Source: Owenia fusiformis
Lineage: Eukaryota > Annelida > Polychaeta > Sabellida > Oweniidae
NCBI GenBank assembly: GCA_903813345.2
Contig: CAIIXF020000001.1
Location: forward strand, 1,922,001 to 1,986,000
Reading direction: 5' to 3'
DNA: 64,000 nucleotides
Shown here: positions 1-12,700 of the stretch, piece by piece
How positions within the stretch are numbered: position 1 is the stretch's first letter
Layout of the letters: the number at the start of each line of letters is the position of its first letter
Position numbers and translations under genes: made by a program
Notes under the pieces: generated by a model
The model's database searches: none
What the model was told of the DNA's origin: nothing
Seen by the model: the letters and a program-made list of their open reading frames with translations, nothing else

Positions 1-71
1 CTAGATGAGAAATTATTGTCCAGAGAACATCGAAAATTGATAAACAATGAGATTTATTTTTGTGATGTTAT

Positions 72-1590
72 TTGCATTTCTTGTTATACAGATTGGTATA
101 TTTCATTATTGTGAATATTGAACATGTAAATAAATATAAATATCTAGGAGTAATTCTTACTGATAATAATAAATTTGATATCAACACAAGTTATCTCAAA
201 GAACAATCACGAAAGGCAATATTCAAAATCAAACAGCAGTATAAGAAATTCAATGACGTGCCACCTGATGTTGCTCTTCACCTTTTTGATTCATTAGTCA
301 GTCCAATACTATGTTATGGGTGTGAGATTTGGTATGACAAGAAGCAGATGAAAGCAATTGAAACAATACATTTGTCCTTTTTAACATCTATTTTAGGTGT
401 CAAAACTCAAACAGCTAATCCCGCAGTGTATGGTGACCTTGGTAAATTTCCTTTATCCATTAAAATTAAATTTTCAATTGTAAAATACTGGTTAAGACTT
501 TTTAAACTACCAAATTCTAATATTTTAAACCAGGCTTACTTATATAGACAAGAAAAACATGCATTAGGGTTTAAATCTTGGTCTGCAAAAGTTTATGATA
601 TACTTCATAAATGTGAACTAACAGAGTATTGGGATGACCAAAGTCAAATTACAGACCACTTAGTAAATTTGGTTGACAAGAAATTAAAGAATATGTTTGT
701 AGAAAATTGGAAAAAGGACATTTTGATATATCCCAAATTAACCCTTTCCCGACGTGAATATAAGAGGAAAAATTTGGCCCTTGTGACAGATAAGTAAGAG
801 CGGTTTTTAGGGGAAAACTGCAAATTACCTACACCCTGGAACCTATACCTTGAATTTTATCACTGAAATACAATTTTCAGTAAGTATTATAACATAAGAA
901 CAACTTGTCAAAATTTGGTGTAAAAATATTGAATAGAACTGGAGATATTGTCATTTCATTGATGTATGTAAATAAATATAATGGTGCCAAAAGGAGCCTA
1001 TCGTCCTGAAAGGTATTACATATTAGGGCTCCATATGGAGCCCATCGTCGTGAAAGGGTTAAGGAAATATAAGCTGTTTAAGAAAGATTTTGCATTAGAA
1101 CTACGTATACAAAGTTAGACAATAAAAAATATAGATTGGCAATAAGTAGATTTACGTTGAGTTCACATCAGTTAAAAATAGAAACAGGAAGACACACGAA
1201 GCCAAAATCCAAACGAAGATGAATTTCACTTTATCATAAATTGTACAAAGCATTCTCAACACAGGCAAATATTTTTCAGCAAAATTTCTGAAACATTATC
1301 AAAATTTGATTTAAATAGTGATAATTTATTTACAAATATAATTTCAAGTGATAATACCATCATACAACGGCATCTTGGTAAATTTATATATCACTCATTT
1401 AACTATTTAGAATAGTCAGCATATTTTGTACATCACACTTAAAAATATTCTGCCTCTCTTGTATGCTTTCAATATGCATATGGAATTTTTGTACATTACT
1501 TTGTAATTGTAGTTTTAGTTAGTCTTAGTGAGTAGTTGTGACTAATGTAATCATGTAATGATACAATATGTCAATAAAAGTTATATATTA
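72..1590 (+). pseudogene. Decayed LINE-type reverse transcriptase, C-terminal part
   Basis: From about 126 to 797 one open frame reads like the thumb and C-terminal part of a non-LTR retrotransposon reverse transcriptase: YKYLGVILTD, then the LFDSLVSPILCYGCEIW block and a lysine-rich tail. After a stop near 797 and about 250 bases of unrelated sequence (801-1055), similarity resumes with LRKYKLFKKDFALE near 1056 and a DEFHFIINC stretch near 1210, now broken by several stops. The catalytic F/YxDD palm motif lies upstream of the window or is lost. The 3' part ends near 1590 with an AATAAA-like signal at about 1573. This is a dead, 5'-truncated copy, not an active gene. The family assignment rests on characteristic C-terminal motifs; the clade was not determined. 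Confidence 0.75.
801..1055. repeat. Insertion interrupting the reverse transcriptase remnant
   Basis: Sequence here has no reverse transcriptase similarity, while similarity continues on both sides. It ends with two related blocks, GGAGCCTATCGTCCTGAAAG and GGAGCCCATCGTCGTGAAAG, separated by a short spacer. It is probably a short interspersed element inserted into the LINE; no target duplication was identified. Confidence 0.35.
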
Positions 1591-1789
1591 AACATCAATT
1601 CAATATTCACAATAATAAAATATACCAATCTGTATAACAAGAAATGCAAATAACATCACAAATATGACGGACTGACAATCATCAGCCATTCTAACAGAGT
1701 AATTAGTAAAGTAATTTGCTAAAGTTATACTAGAAAAACAGCAACTCCACGGAGTAGCAAATCCCACCGAACAAAACATATTATGCTTA

Positions 1790-2170
1790 TTATGCTTATA
1801 TATGTAAATGTTGAAATGTTTGTGCATTTTGTGATAGAAGCATGAAATTTGGCTCAAAGTTAGTTTATACCATTGTGAACTAGGCATCATCATATAAAAT
1901 TTGAACCAAATCCGTTCACTGGTATATGAGTTATCAACAATTACATTTTTTACGAAAAATGGCGGCCATTTTGAATTGAGTGGCCATATTGAAAATTCCT
2001 TCTCGAGCAGAGGTCCTACACTCATAAGGCATAAGCCTATAAAATTTGAACCATCAACCGGTATTGGAGTTACCGCCCGGACACACGGACGGACGAACAG
2101 ACAGACGGACGGCTTCTCTATATTATATCCCCCTCGAACTTTGTTCGGTGGGATAATTATGCATATTTTC
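1790..2170 (-). repeat. Dispersed repeat with TCCG-rich microsatellite, copy 1
   Basis: Read on the minus strand this begins TATCCCACCGAACAAAGTTC, has a GTCCGTC-type microsatellite near 2080-2115, then a block containing AAATGGCCGCC-like motifs. Related copies are at about 19930-20165 (-), 36795-37660 (+), 39090-39245 (+, partial) and 42080-42480 (+). Open frames across it are artefacts of the microsatellite. Confidence 0.7.
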
Positions 2171-2275
2171 ATAATTTGTTTAATATTTCAAAATTTAAGG
2201 CTAAATAATAAAATAAATAACTATGCACTGTATGGTAGCGTGAATCAGCTCACTGTGGCACATCATTGACAAATA

Positions 2276-3785
2276 TGCAATTTGAGGTAGCTAATAATAA
2301 ACCATTATTACCACTTAATAAAATCGGTGAAAAATGGTCAAAGTTTTTAGAAATAATATACAGAAAAACATTAAGAGCAAATGTATAATGCTAAAGAGCT
2401 GCAAATAATGAGATTTGGGAGAACTGTTATTCTCACTATTTGGATAGGCCTAGTTTAGTTATTATTTGCAATCGTTTATTTTCATAGCTAGAGAGTGTAT
2501 TTATTATGCCTTGCCGACGTGATATTAGACATGTCATTACAGACTCTACAATAGCTTTTAAACTGAATAGCTACTCAATGACTTCTTTGACTGAGCAAAT
2601 AAGAATTTTATGCAAATAAATAAACAAATAAACTGTATTGTGTTTTTTTGATTTGCAATTTAATATTTTTTGGTATCTAGAAGGTCTATAATTTTCAAGT
2701 GGTTCTAATAATAAAATTTCACATATGAACACTGCAGTTTCACTGGGTCACTGAACAATGGGTTTCTAGAACAAAAAGAGAAACCTTGACATGCTTATGG
2801 GTCCACATGTTATGAACAAAACTACATCAATATAAGGAGAGAACTTAGATAGACAAGTCATGTAACACATTTCCTACCAAATAATCACAACATCAGAAAC
2901 ATCACTTTTGAGAGACATCATTAATTGAGCTCTCCTTTATAAGTTGCTTTTTTCTGCTTTCGTTGATCTTCATAGTTACACAACACAATTTTCTATTTTT
3001 TCAATAAAAGAGCAATTAAGAATTGTATTTTTGAACAAAATAAATGAATATTGAAGAAATTCAATACATAAAACAAACGTGGGTTTGTGAATGTTCCCTG
3101 GATGGTTAAGGCAAGGACGTGTATCTCAGACGTCCTTGGTTAAGCTTATATTGTATTGAACCTTGTTTGTTCTGTTTTCGAATTTTATATTTATTCTTTG
3201 TGATTTCATTTTTTTTCAAATGAATAAAAGACAACCATGATTCAATGTATTCAATACCATTGTTGACAATCGCTGACATTCGTAATCTAAATATACATAA
3301 ATATTTGTCAAGCCCCTGTATATTTAGTTTAAGGGGGTTTTTCTTGAAAGGTAACCATGGGCATTGTGAGGTAATTATTCAGATTCTGTGTTCATCAACA
3401 TAGATATGAAAAACCCAAACTGGTGACCAAGTACAATGTACAGGGAAGACCAAATAAAAAAATACCTCTATCAGTTGAACACAAGTGGAAAAATTTTCAT
3501 TGAATAAGTGTTAATGAAACCTTTATAAGTGGAACATCTTCTTGGTAGAATCAATGGTATTACACTTATTCACGTTCTACTATAATCTAAGTATAAACAG
3601 AGGTACTTAAATAAAATAAAATGAATACCATTAGAAAGGGAATTCAATACATGAACATGATATAATTTTCAAATAAATCAAAATGGGCCAATTTTATTGA
3701 CTCACCATGTATTATTGTAAAAAAGCAATATATATTTTTTGTGTCCAAACAATGTTCCATTTCTGCTTGCAACAGTTGTACAAGA
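2276..3785. other. Intergenic, no gene recognised
   Basis: AT-rich sequence with no convincing exon on either strand. Around 3465-3590 there are fragments of an AAGTGGAACA-containing dispersed repeat, also present at 18310-18490. The rest is unremarkable; the 3' end probably contains the promoter of the RGM-like gene. Confidence 0.5.
3729..3735 (+). promoter_or_regulatory. Possible TATA element of the RGM-like gene
   Basis: TATATAT lies 51 bases before the proposed start codon at 3786, a plausible spacing for a short 5' leader. The sequence is AT-rich, so this is weak. The CAACAG just before the leader could instead be a splice acceptor of an exon whose upstream part is noncoding. Confidence 0.25.
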
Positions 3786-6700
3786 ATGAGGGTTTTAATT
3801 TTGCTCTCAGGTAAGATAAGATTATCAATATTTTTTATGAAATAACAAAACTGTTAAAATCTTTAATTAATTATACAAAGATCATATGTGTATATGAGTA
3901 TACTATGAAAATAATTATTGCCTTTTATCTAAAAGACAACTTCAACTGGTGTTATTATAAAAGCCAAAATTCCAAATAAATACATGAAATTATAATAGAA
4001 GTAAATATGGTACATGGCATGTAAGAAAGTACCTTTCTTCTTTTAATTATTAAAAATATGTACATATCATCAGTAAACAAAATAAATTCAAAAAAAATTC
4101 TTGAAGTATACATATCATTCACTTATTTCTGCAATGTGCCACCTCATTTGATTTCATATAAGTGCAGTTACAATAGTATCAAAAATATTTCATTTTCAAT
4201 CATTTGATTTCCTAAAAGATTGTACACCTAATCAGTGAATTCTCAGAAATTTCATCTCACACACATAAATATGATGTTGGAAATTTTGATAATTTTTACA
4301 TAACCTTTGATTTAATTCTAAATTAGCCAAACCCTGGGCTTTGAAGAGAACAGAATAAAGTTGAATTTATAACTAAGAAAAATGCAAAATACCATACCAC
4401 TTACTATTTTTTGTGTTTAATTAAGGGACATGGGAAAACCATTAAAAAGAATGAGATAAAGCAAAAATACTTAAGTGATAGGAATTCAAAAACAATCAAT
4501 TGAATACTCTGTATTCACACATACTGAAATTAGCCTTGTTATGTAGTTTGTCCACATATTTTTGTTGTGTTTGTTTAACTAGTGATACTGGGCACCCAGG
4601 CTCAATTCTTTGGCCCAGGAATCGACCCAAATTCCAATGCCTTCCCAGGAAATGGTACTGATGATGAAAAGTGTGTGCAGTATGGTGCCTTGAGTTTTGC
4701 TGATTACTGGTGCAAGGATAGTTTGAATCGATGGAATAGTGCTATAATGAGCAACTCACTACAGGAGCAGACCCAGACTGATTATTCCAGTATAGTGACA
4801 GATTCTATGAGCGAATCAGAAGCTAAAGAAGCTCTAATTGAGGCAGTAGTTGATTATCTTGATACAATGATTTGTGGGTAGGTGTTATACATACAAGAAA
4901 ACCTTACTCTACTTGTTGAACCATTTAGCATATTATGAGCACTCCCAAAGATAATATCAATATGTGTTTATTTCTCATTAAGTTTTTCTTATCTTAGGTT
5001 CTATACCAAGACGAGAATAAGTTTATTGACAGTTCCTAAACTGAAATAAGTTAATATATGTCTTACTTCTAGAATCAAAACACTTGTTCGAGTCATTTTA
5101 TTTTCTTTGTGACACCTTTTGTTATAGCCTTGCCCAAGTCGGTATTTTTTACTTATCTGATCTTGAATTATTACCACCTTGTACAATCCAATACATCTCC
5201 GCTGTTATTATGCTGAAATATTCAACGGTTTCGAGATTTCCATTATACCTACGCTATCAGGGGTATCGCGAAACCTTATTGATTGACAGATAACGCGTGG
5301 ACACGACGTGTGACTTCAGGCTGAATGACCAATCAAAACGTTATTAGGTTGAGCTGCATAAACAAAACAAACTTCTCATCTACGACTTGAAATTCAATGA
5401 TCTGATCGAGTGTTTCTTTAGAGTTACAATATATTATGGAATTAAATGTACACTGGAAGGTAAGAGTCATTAATATAAATTAAATCATGCGATTCAATGT
5501 TGATTTAAAACTGATATCGCGATGAAAATGCAATGTAGCGGGTCATGTTGTCGATCGATCGGTGATTGAATCTCTACATGTTCAGCGATCGTTTCAACGT
5601 TTATTGTTGAAATCTTCTCACCTTTGGTTATCCGATCGATGTCCCGGCATCCACTAAACTCTCATTGATATTTATCTGATAAAATATTTGTATTTTCATG
5701 ATGAATTCGTGATCAGATTCGTGCAAGATTTGTTCGTGAAAAGTCCCGGTGAAAAGTGCACTTGTTTTTGACCTTGCATAATAATGAGCTAACGCTACAG
5801 GGCCGTTGTTGATTGGTCAAATTTTACCGACATCAACAAACTGTCGGTAAAGCACGTGGCTTTCTCTTTGGTACAAGGCGGTCATAATAGAAATCAAGAT
5901 AAGTAAAAGAGACCGACTTGGGCAAGGCTACTTTTGTTATTCAATTTAATATCATCACTAAAAAGGGATTTCACAATTTCATACACCTATATTTATAGAA
6001 GAATGGGATACTTGGATTCCACAGATGGGTCTGTGGCTCCATATGCCTCATATGCGGCATGTGTAACTGATGTAATGACCGAAGCAAATAACTGTGATGA
6101 AGAGAATGCATCCACTAAATTAATGTTGGCCAACTTAATTGGAAAAGCGGAATTTGCATGTAACAGTGATGGTAGCACAAAAACAGATGTTATACGCGAT
6201 GGTAATACCAGACAAGCTGTTCTAACTTTATTTCTGAATGATTCTTCCATCTTAACGTTATTTAGAAATAGTTTTGTAAAAGACAATATCTCTTTTCATA
6301 ATTCCAATGAATTTTGACACTTTCTTACTAACTCTCCAATGCTTTTTATCAGATATGTCTCAATTATTTTTGGCATGCTTTTTGAAAAAAAATACATTCT
6401 CTATCCCCTAAGATTCCTTCAATTAAGGAATAAAGACAGAGATCTTATGATTTATTGCGCAAAAATGATATATGACCAAACATTTAATCCTGTTCATTGT
6501 TATAAGACTGAAATCATGTAGCAATTACCTGTGACGTAACATATTGTAGCGGGAGCGCATTTTTCTTATTTATTTTCAAGTTTTATTTTCATGCTTTTCT
6601 GATCAAGATCAAATTATGTTTTATATATGGTTAAAAAGAACATTTTTTTAACAATTTATTCATTTTTATTTCATGCAAAAAGGAATAATAGTTTTTGAGT

Positions 6701-9700
6701 AAGACATGTTTAAATAACTAGTGTAAACGTGTGATTTTATTTAATTCATGGCCGCTTGGCACACATGATTTCAGTTCTTATTTACTCATGTTCTTTCTCA
6801 TTAAATATAGAGAAGAGTATTTGTCTGTAAATTATAATAATTATTTCTTAAATTAAGGGTGAATTGAGCTTTTAAACGGTGTATTAAACTTTGAATTTGA
6901 TCTCATACTTTAGGAGATATTGTAATTTAAAAAGAGTGATTTTCAGTCAAGTTTTATATTTCTGACGGCATTTTGCCGATACTTTTACAAACTTTCCCAC
7001 ATAGTAAATTGATTGACAGGCTAGCGCTAGGTTTATTAGTCTTTGATGTGACAGCTATTTTGACATTGTAGCAAGCTAACAGACCTGTTGTCATAGTTGC
7101 ACTTCCTTATATGGAAATAGATTGTCAAAAATATAAACTTTCTCATGATCGTTCGGGAGAACGATCAGTCTAGTTTTGAATGCTGAAGAGTAAGAACCTG
7201 CGATTACATTTTGGATTTATAACAGAATTGTATCATTGGATTTATAACAGATTTTGGATTTATATTGCTGTATTAAGTTACGCTGGATATTTGTGCCACT
7301 GGTGATCGTATTATTGTGGATTTATATTGAACATAACTGGATATATCTTGCGTTTACACGGAGATACGTTGTTAGCCTGAAAGTCGTTCAGCGCTGCTTG
7401 TGACTATGTATTCTGATATAAGGTAATTATTACAATAAAGTCTTGTTATTTGTTCATTTAAATTCACTGTGTCTGTTTTGATATAAACAAGTGAAGCTAA
7501 AGTGAGTCAATCTAGTCCACATTTACTGCTTAATTTCCATTGCAATTCAAGAGTGATAAGGGAAATAAATTCAATTTTACATCCTTCATTCAATCAATTC
7601 ACAGTCCATTGTTTCAAATATTCCATTTATTAGCATTCGCTATCACCAATTCTTTATCCCCAGTATTTCTATCAATCTAAACGTTTCGCATATTCATTAT
7701 TTTTATCCTTAATTCCCAGTGCTACTGTCAATTATTCCAATCTCATTACATTCATTTTTGCTACAATTTACAACATTCATATTTCTTTGTCTAAAGATTG
7801 GCCATATCTGTAACAAATTGCTCCTACCAAAACTGCTCCTTACGTTTTGCTCCGGAGCCAATTTCTCTTGTGTGGAGTAAAGAATTTATTTCAAAGAGGC
7901 AAGGTAGTGTAAGACTATTGCTATGTGACTTAATTGGTATAACCAAGGTAGTAGTAATTCATATGCAATAGGTACTTAATTGCTCTTAATTGCTCTCAAA
8001 GCTCCTGTTTTGCTGTTAAACTATTGATTTGGAGCATTGTGCTTTGCTCCGGAGCCCATTGAGAGCTCCTGCTTGATTGACTATTAATTTGGAGCCTTGC
8101 ATTTTGATCTGGAGCCTGCTTTGCTTTAAGGCTCATTGATTTATTGACTCATTGAGAGCATTACATTTTGCTCCGGAGCTTGTTATTGACTCTAATTGTA
8201 TTTGGAGCCTGACGGAGGCATTTATTTGAGCACTACATTTTGCTCCGGAGCCTTGCCAAGCCATTTGTTTTAATATTGCACTTTGCTCCAGAGCCTGTTT
8301 CTGGCTCCTTAAATAAAGAGCACTGCATTTTGCTCCGGAGCCTGCTGCTTGCTCATTTTGTGCATTGAGCTTTGTGGAGCCATTATTCTGAATATAGTAT
8401 TTTGCTCTGGAGCCCAAGTCGCTAGGAGCCTACCATACTCAGTGTTTATTACATTTTGCTCTTTTAGCCATCAAAGTGTGCTCTAATTGTTTCAGGGAGC
8501 TATGTTGTAGAATTTAAATATTGGCCAAACCTTTCATTATCATCATTCCTCATTCACATATTCCTCCAATTGAACTTGTTAATTTTACAAATAATCAAAG
8601 TTATTATATTTCCCTTGTCATTCTTTGTTATTCTACTTGTATAATATCAGTGGCAGAACGATAATTAAAATCAACACAACAAAATCCTTTCACCAACAGA
8701 CGTTCCCCGCCGGCTCTCATACCACGTGAGAGTTTTAAAGTGACACACGGGTTTCCGCTCGGCCCAGACGCCACGTTCCGTCACAATATCATATCAGATA
8801 TTGTCATTCCAGAAAAATACACAGATAGGTTGTGGAAAAATCAAAGTTTTTGTTAAAAACAGACATATGCTTATTGTATAGGGTCAAGATTGCAGTTAAA
8901 AATCCCACTGAGGACCATTATAACGTTTAATTTCATAATATATTCATGGGCACAAATCTAGCTCAGCGAAACAGTGCCCAGTGTTCATTGGAGTCTTGTC
9001 TAGCTTGCCGTTACAAAATAATGATACGGTGACCACACCGTTTTTGAGATTCAATCAAGAACTCAATCTGGAGAGAGCTACCACTGTAAAGCTACCTGTT
9101 TCAGAAAATTATTCTGCTCTACATAGTCTCCAAAATCACTCCGCCATCTCAAAAAATTCTGTTTCTAACAAAACTTGTAAATCTTTCCTGATATTTACCC
9201 TATCGAGAATAAACATTGATTCATTTATCAAACACTAGATAGCGCTGCGACGGGCCAGAAAAGGAGAAAAAGCTTTTTTATACAGGAAACCAAATAACCA
9301 ACAGTAACCGCTAGTATTCCTACTCCGAACTATATTCATATGGTTATGTATTTCCAGTCATGGCTCAAATGTACCCATTTTTCTACCAAAGTAATACATA
9401 TAACCTGACTACACTTGTTGAGCAAAAAGGGGTTGAAATGCCAGCATGTTTCGAAGATATGGACACTCTGATGAATCAGTTTATGGATTGTTATCCTGAC
9501 ATTTTCCTATTTGGTGGGGCAGATTTCTGGAATGATGCTCCTTCAGAAACTGCTAGTGAAATTATTCCAAAGATCAATAGGTATGCGTAACTTTATTTTT
9601 TGCATGGTTTTGTATGACAACTACTTTTAGTTTAGAACTCTTGCTTCCATTTGATTCAGCATTTAAGATTTGGGTTACATGGCCCAAGTCCTATTATAAG

Positions 9701-12700
9701 AGTTCACTAGTTATTACAAGTACTCAGAACAGGGACAGACCTGAAAATCAAATGGAGGGGGGCAAAAATCTTCATAAATGCAGTATTTTTTTGTCCTAAA
9801 TCTGAGATTTTGGGCCCAGTTTCCTAAAAATAGGCCAAAAATTTACAAATGCCCATTATGGCCAGTCTGTTACCAAAATTGGGAAAAGCAGATATTAGGC
9901 CCTAAAATTGTTTAACCCCCCCCCCCCCCCACTGCAAAAGAGTAATAGGCTAATCAATTTATTTCAGGGAAGTCAAGAACATGGCTTTATGTATGGGAAA
10001 CATAGTCTTACCAGACTCTGAAAGTGGTACGACACTCACAACTGAAGAACTTACTGAATGCAAAAGCTTTGGAGTGAGCTTGAAGAAATATGTAGCATTG
10101 ACTTTTCCTGTACAATATGGATTTGTATCGTTAGACGACTTGGAAAATACAGCATATGTAAGTATTCTCTGAAAAGTATATAAAACAAACCTTATTCAAA
10201 ATATAATCCATGTTACTTTATTTCTACCACAAATCATGCATTAATATATTTCATTAATAAATGAATAATATTATGCATGTATATGTAAATTCAAATGAGA
10301 AGAATCTAGATCATCTCAATGGAGTAAATGATAAGTGTTCATAACCTTCACAATCATAAATGGCCCTTGGAAAATGATATCAGTCAGTTCCAATCGTGAG
10401 GTAGCAAATTCAATAAAGCTATTGAAAACAATAACAACCTCAACAAAAATTAGAATCTAGTTTGTCTTTGCTTTCAGACACCACGTTCGGTTGAACGAAG
10501 AACTCTGATGTGTTTCGGTGACCCGCATTGCAAGTTCTATGATTCTGATGGAAGCCAAGGCTCTGATTGGGTAACATGTTCTGCACCAGGAAACAATGTC
10601 TGGTTGAAGAATGCACTGTTCACACTAAACATGACAACTACTGAAGTTTCTGGCAGCACTGGGAATCCAAGGCCTACCATTATAACTGCGGTGAGTATTC
10701 AGTGCATAAAATCCTAATTCAGTACTTAATTCATTTTCACTGAATTAATTTGCTTTAGCAATCACTATTCTATGAAACTGATGGAAAATTGGAGATAACT
10801 TAGCTTGGCTGAATATTGTAGCATAATGGAAGCACAAGAGGGTCCAGCGCTAGTTATCTTGAACCTGGGCAACCATTTATTGGAAAAAAAACATAGCAAG
10901 TGCCAACTTGTCTGAATTCATAATCTTTATGTCAGAATATGACTGACTTAAAAATGACAAGCAATTAATACAGAATTTTCTTCTTTCATGAATTGCAAAG
11001 GATAGGTATCGATATAGTGAACTGAATTCAACATTGTTTTTCTCTTAAACTAATTATTGAAAACATTCTGTAGAAAAACACCTCAGACCTCTCAATATTA
11101 TAGTTATACAAAGGAAATTTTGGTTGATTTAATAAAAAGCATGCAAAAACTTGAAACAACCCCCCCCCCCAAATAGATAAAATTAAGATAAACTTTTATT
11201 TCATTAACAAGATACCTTTTTAAAATCAACCAAACTTTCCTTTGTACAATTACAATATTGAGAGACCTAAACACGTTGTGTTTATGTCGTTTTGTTCCGA
11301 TGAGGTTCGGAAAGACGTTTCATTTCATTCGGAACATATGATACCAAGAACGAAAGAAGTGTCTGATGTGTTTTCTCAAACAATATAGAGAAACGTATAT
11401 ATATATATATTTCAAATTATAATGTTATTATCCAAAAGATGACCATTAAATTGACGATGTGTAAAATTTTCAGAATGTTTTGATGACTGGTTTAAGAGAA
11501 ACGCGTGTTCAAAAAGTTCACCATATCGATACCACTCCTTTGTCTGGGATCCAAGAATATTCAAAGTTCCCATACTGAATCATGGAAATAATGTGTTATA
11601 ATGTGTTACATTAACAACTTTAAAATTTATTCTTGTCATTTTAGTTCCACATTTCATTCAGATCATCACTGGGTGCCTATATGGGTTCATATAGTGCCAG
11701 TGCTGGAACCTTACCAACAGCATTTGATGGATCAGGATCAGATTTGCTAACAGCACAAGGTATGTAACCTAAATATTGCCAGGTTCCAGTAGCACTACCC
11801 TTTATTTACAGATTACTTAACAGTTTCTATGGTGGCATGAGATATTAACTATCTAAAATATAGCTTTCATGTCCTTTAATGTGAGTTTCAAGGTACATTA
11901 CATGATCAGAATGAACAGAAGTTACAATCTAGATTCAATATATCTCAATGATTTTAGAAGGGTCCAAGATGTACATCCAAAGATCTTAAGCCCAAATAAA
12001 TTATATGTATTCATAACTTCTATTTAGATCCGATATATCTAATTTAACCTCTATCACACATTTTTGCAGTCAACAAAAGAAATACATTTCAAAAGGATAA
12101 CAATAGATACTGATACAATGGAGTAAAAGTGTATATTTCATGTAACAAAAACTGTATATTTATTATTTATTATGATTATAGGCGAGGATGGGACAGATGA
12201 GGTAATAAATGTTGTGGACTCACAATCCAAAAGAGATCCCAGTGTCAACTATGTAAAGGTTAAGGGTGTAAAGCATGGTTTCCTTGCAACATTTATCAAA
12301 CGAAGGTTTGTAGCATTATTACTCCAAAAGTAACCTTGTGCTTAACCACACTTAGCACTGTATGTACAGTGATCGCCTACTATTAAAAGTGGGTGATCAA
12401 AGACTCGACAAGATGCGCAAAATTCGAAATGTCGGAGGAAAGGTATGTTTGTTTCTCTTCTCCACCTTAATGTCATTTTACCTACAGATGGTATTCCATA
12501 TGCTGTATAAGAGACTCAAGATTCATTTGGCAACAGAATTCAGTGATTGGCTCAACCGAATTACCTGAACTGAGTTGATAAATGAAGCAAAATCAAAAAC
12601 CCGCCGACTGAAAATGTATATTTCACCAAATTTTCTGTTTTTAGATTACCAAAACCACAAAACTGACATGCCTATGATTAATGTACATAATACTTAACAT

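Larger units (their letters stand above)
60..1662. repeat. 60-bp inverted repeat flanking the LINE remnant
   Basis: The stretch 60-121 reappears in reverse complement at about 1597-1662 with only one or two differences; both contain TATACAGATTGGTATATTT. The arms are about 1.5 kb apart and enclose the decayed reverse transcriptase. This could be an inverted duplication made during retrotransposition or a local inversion. Confidence 0.75.

Noticed and set aside
8133-8417. Minus-strand frame with SGAKC repeats
   Set aside because: It matches the GCTCCGGAGC repeat period and has no promoter, splice or domain support.
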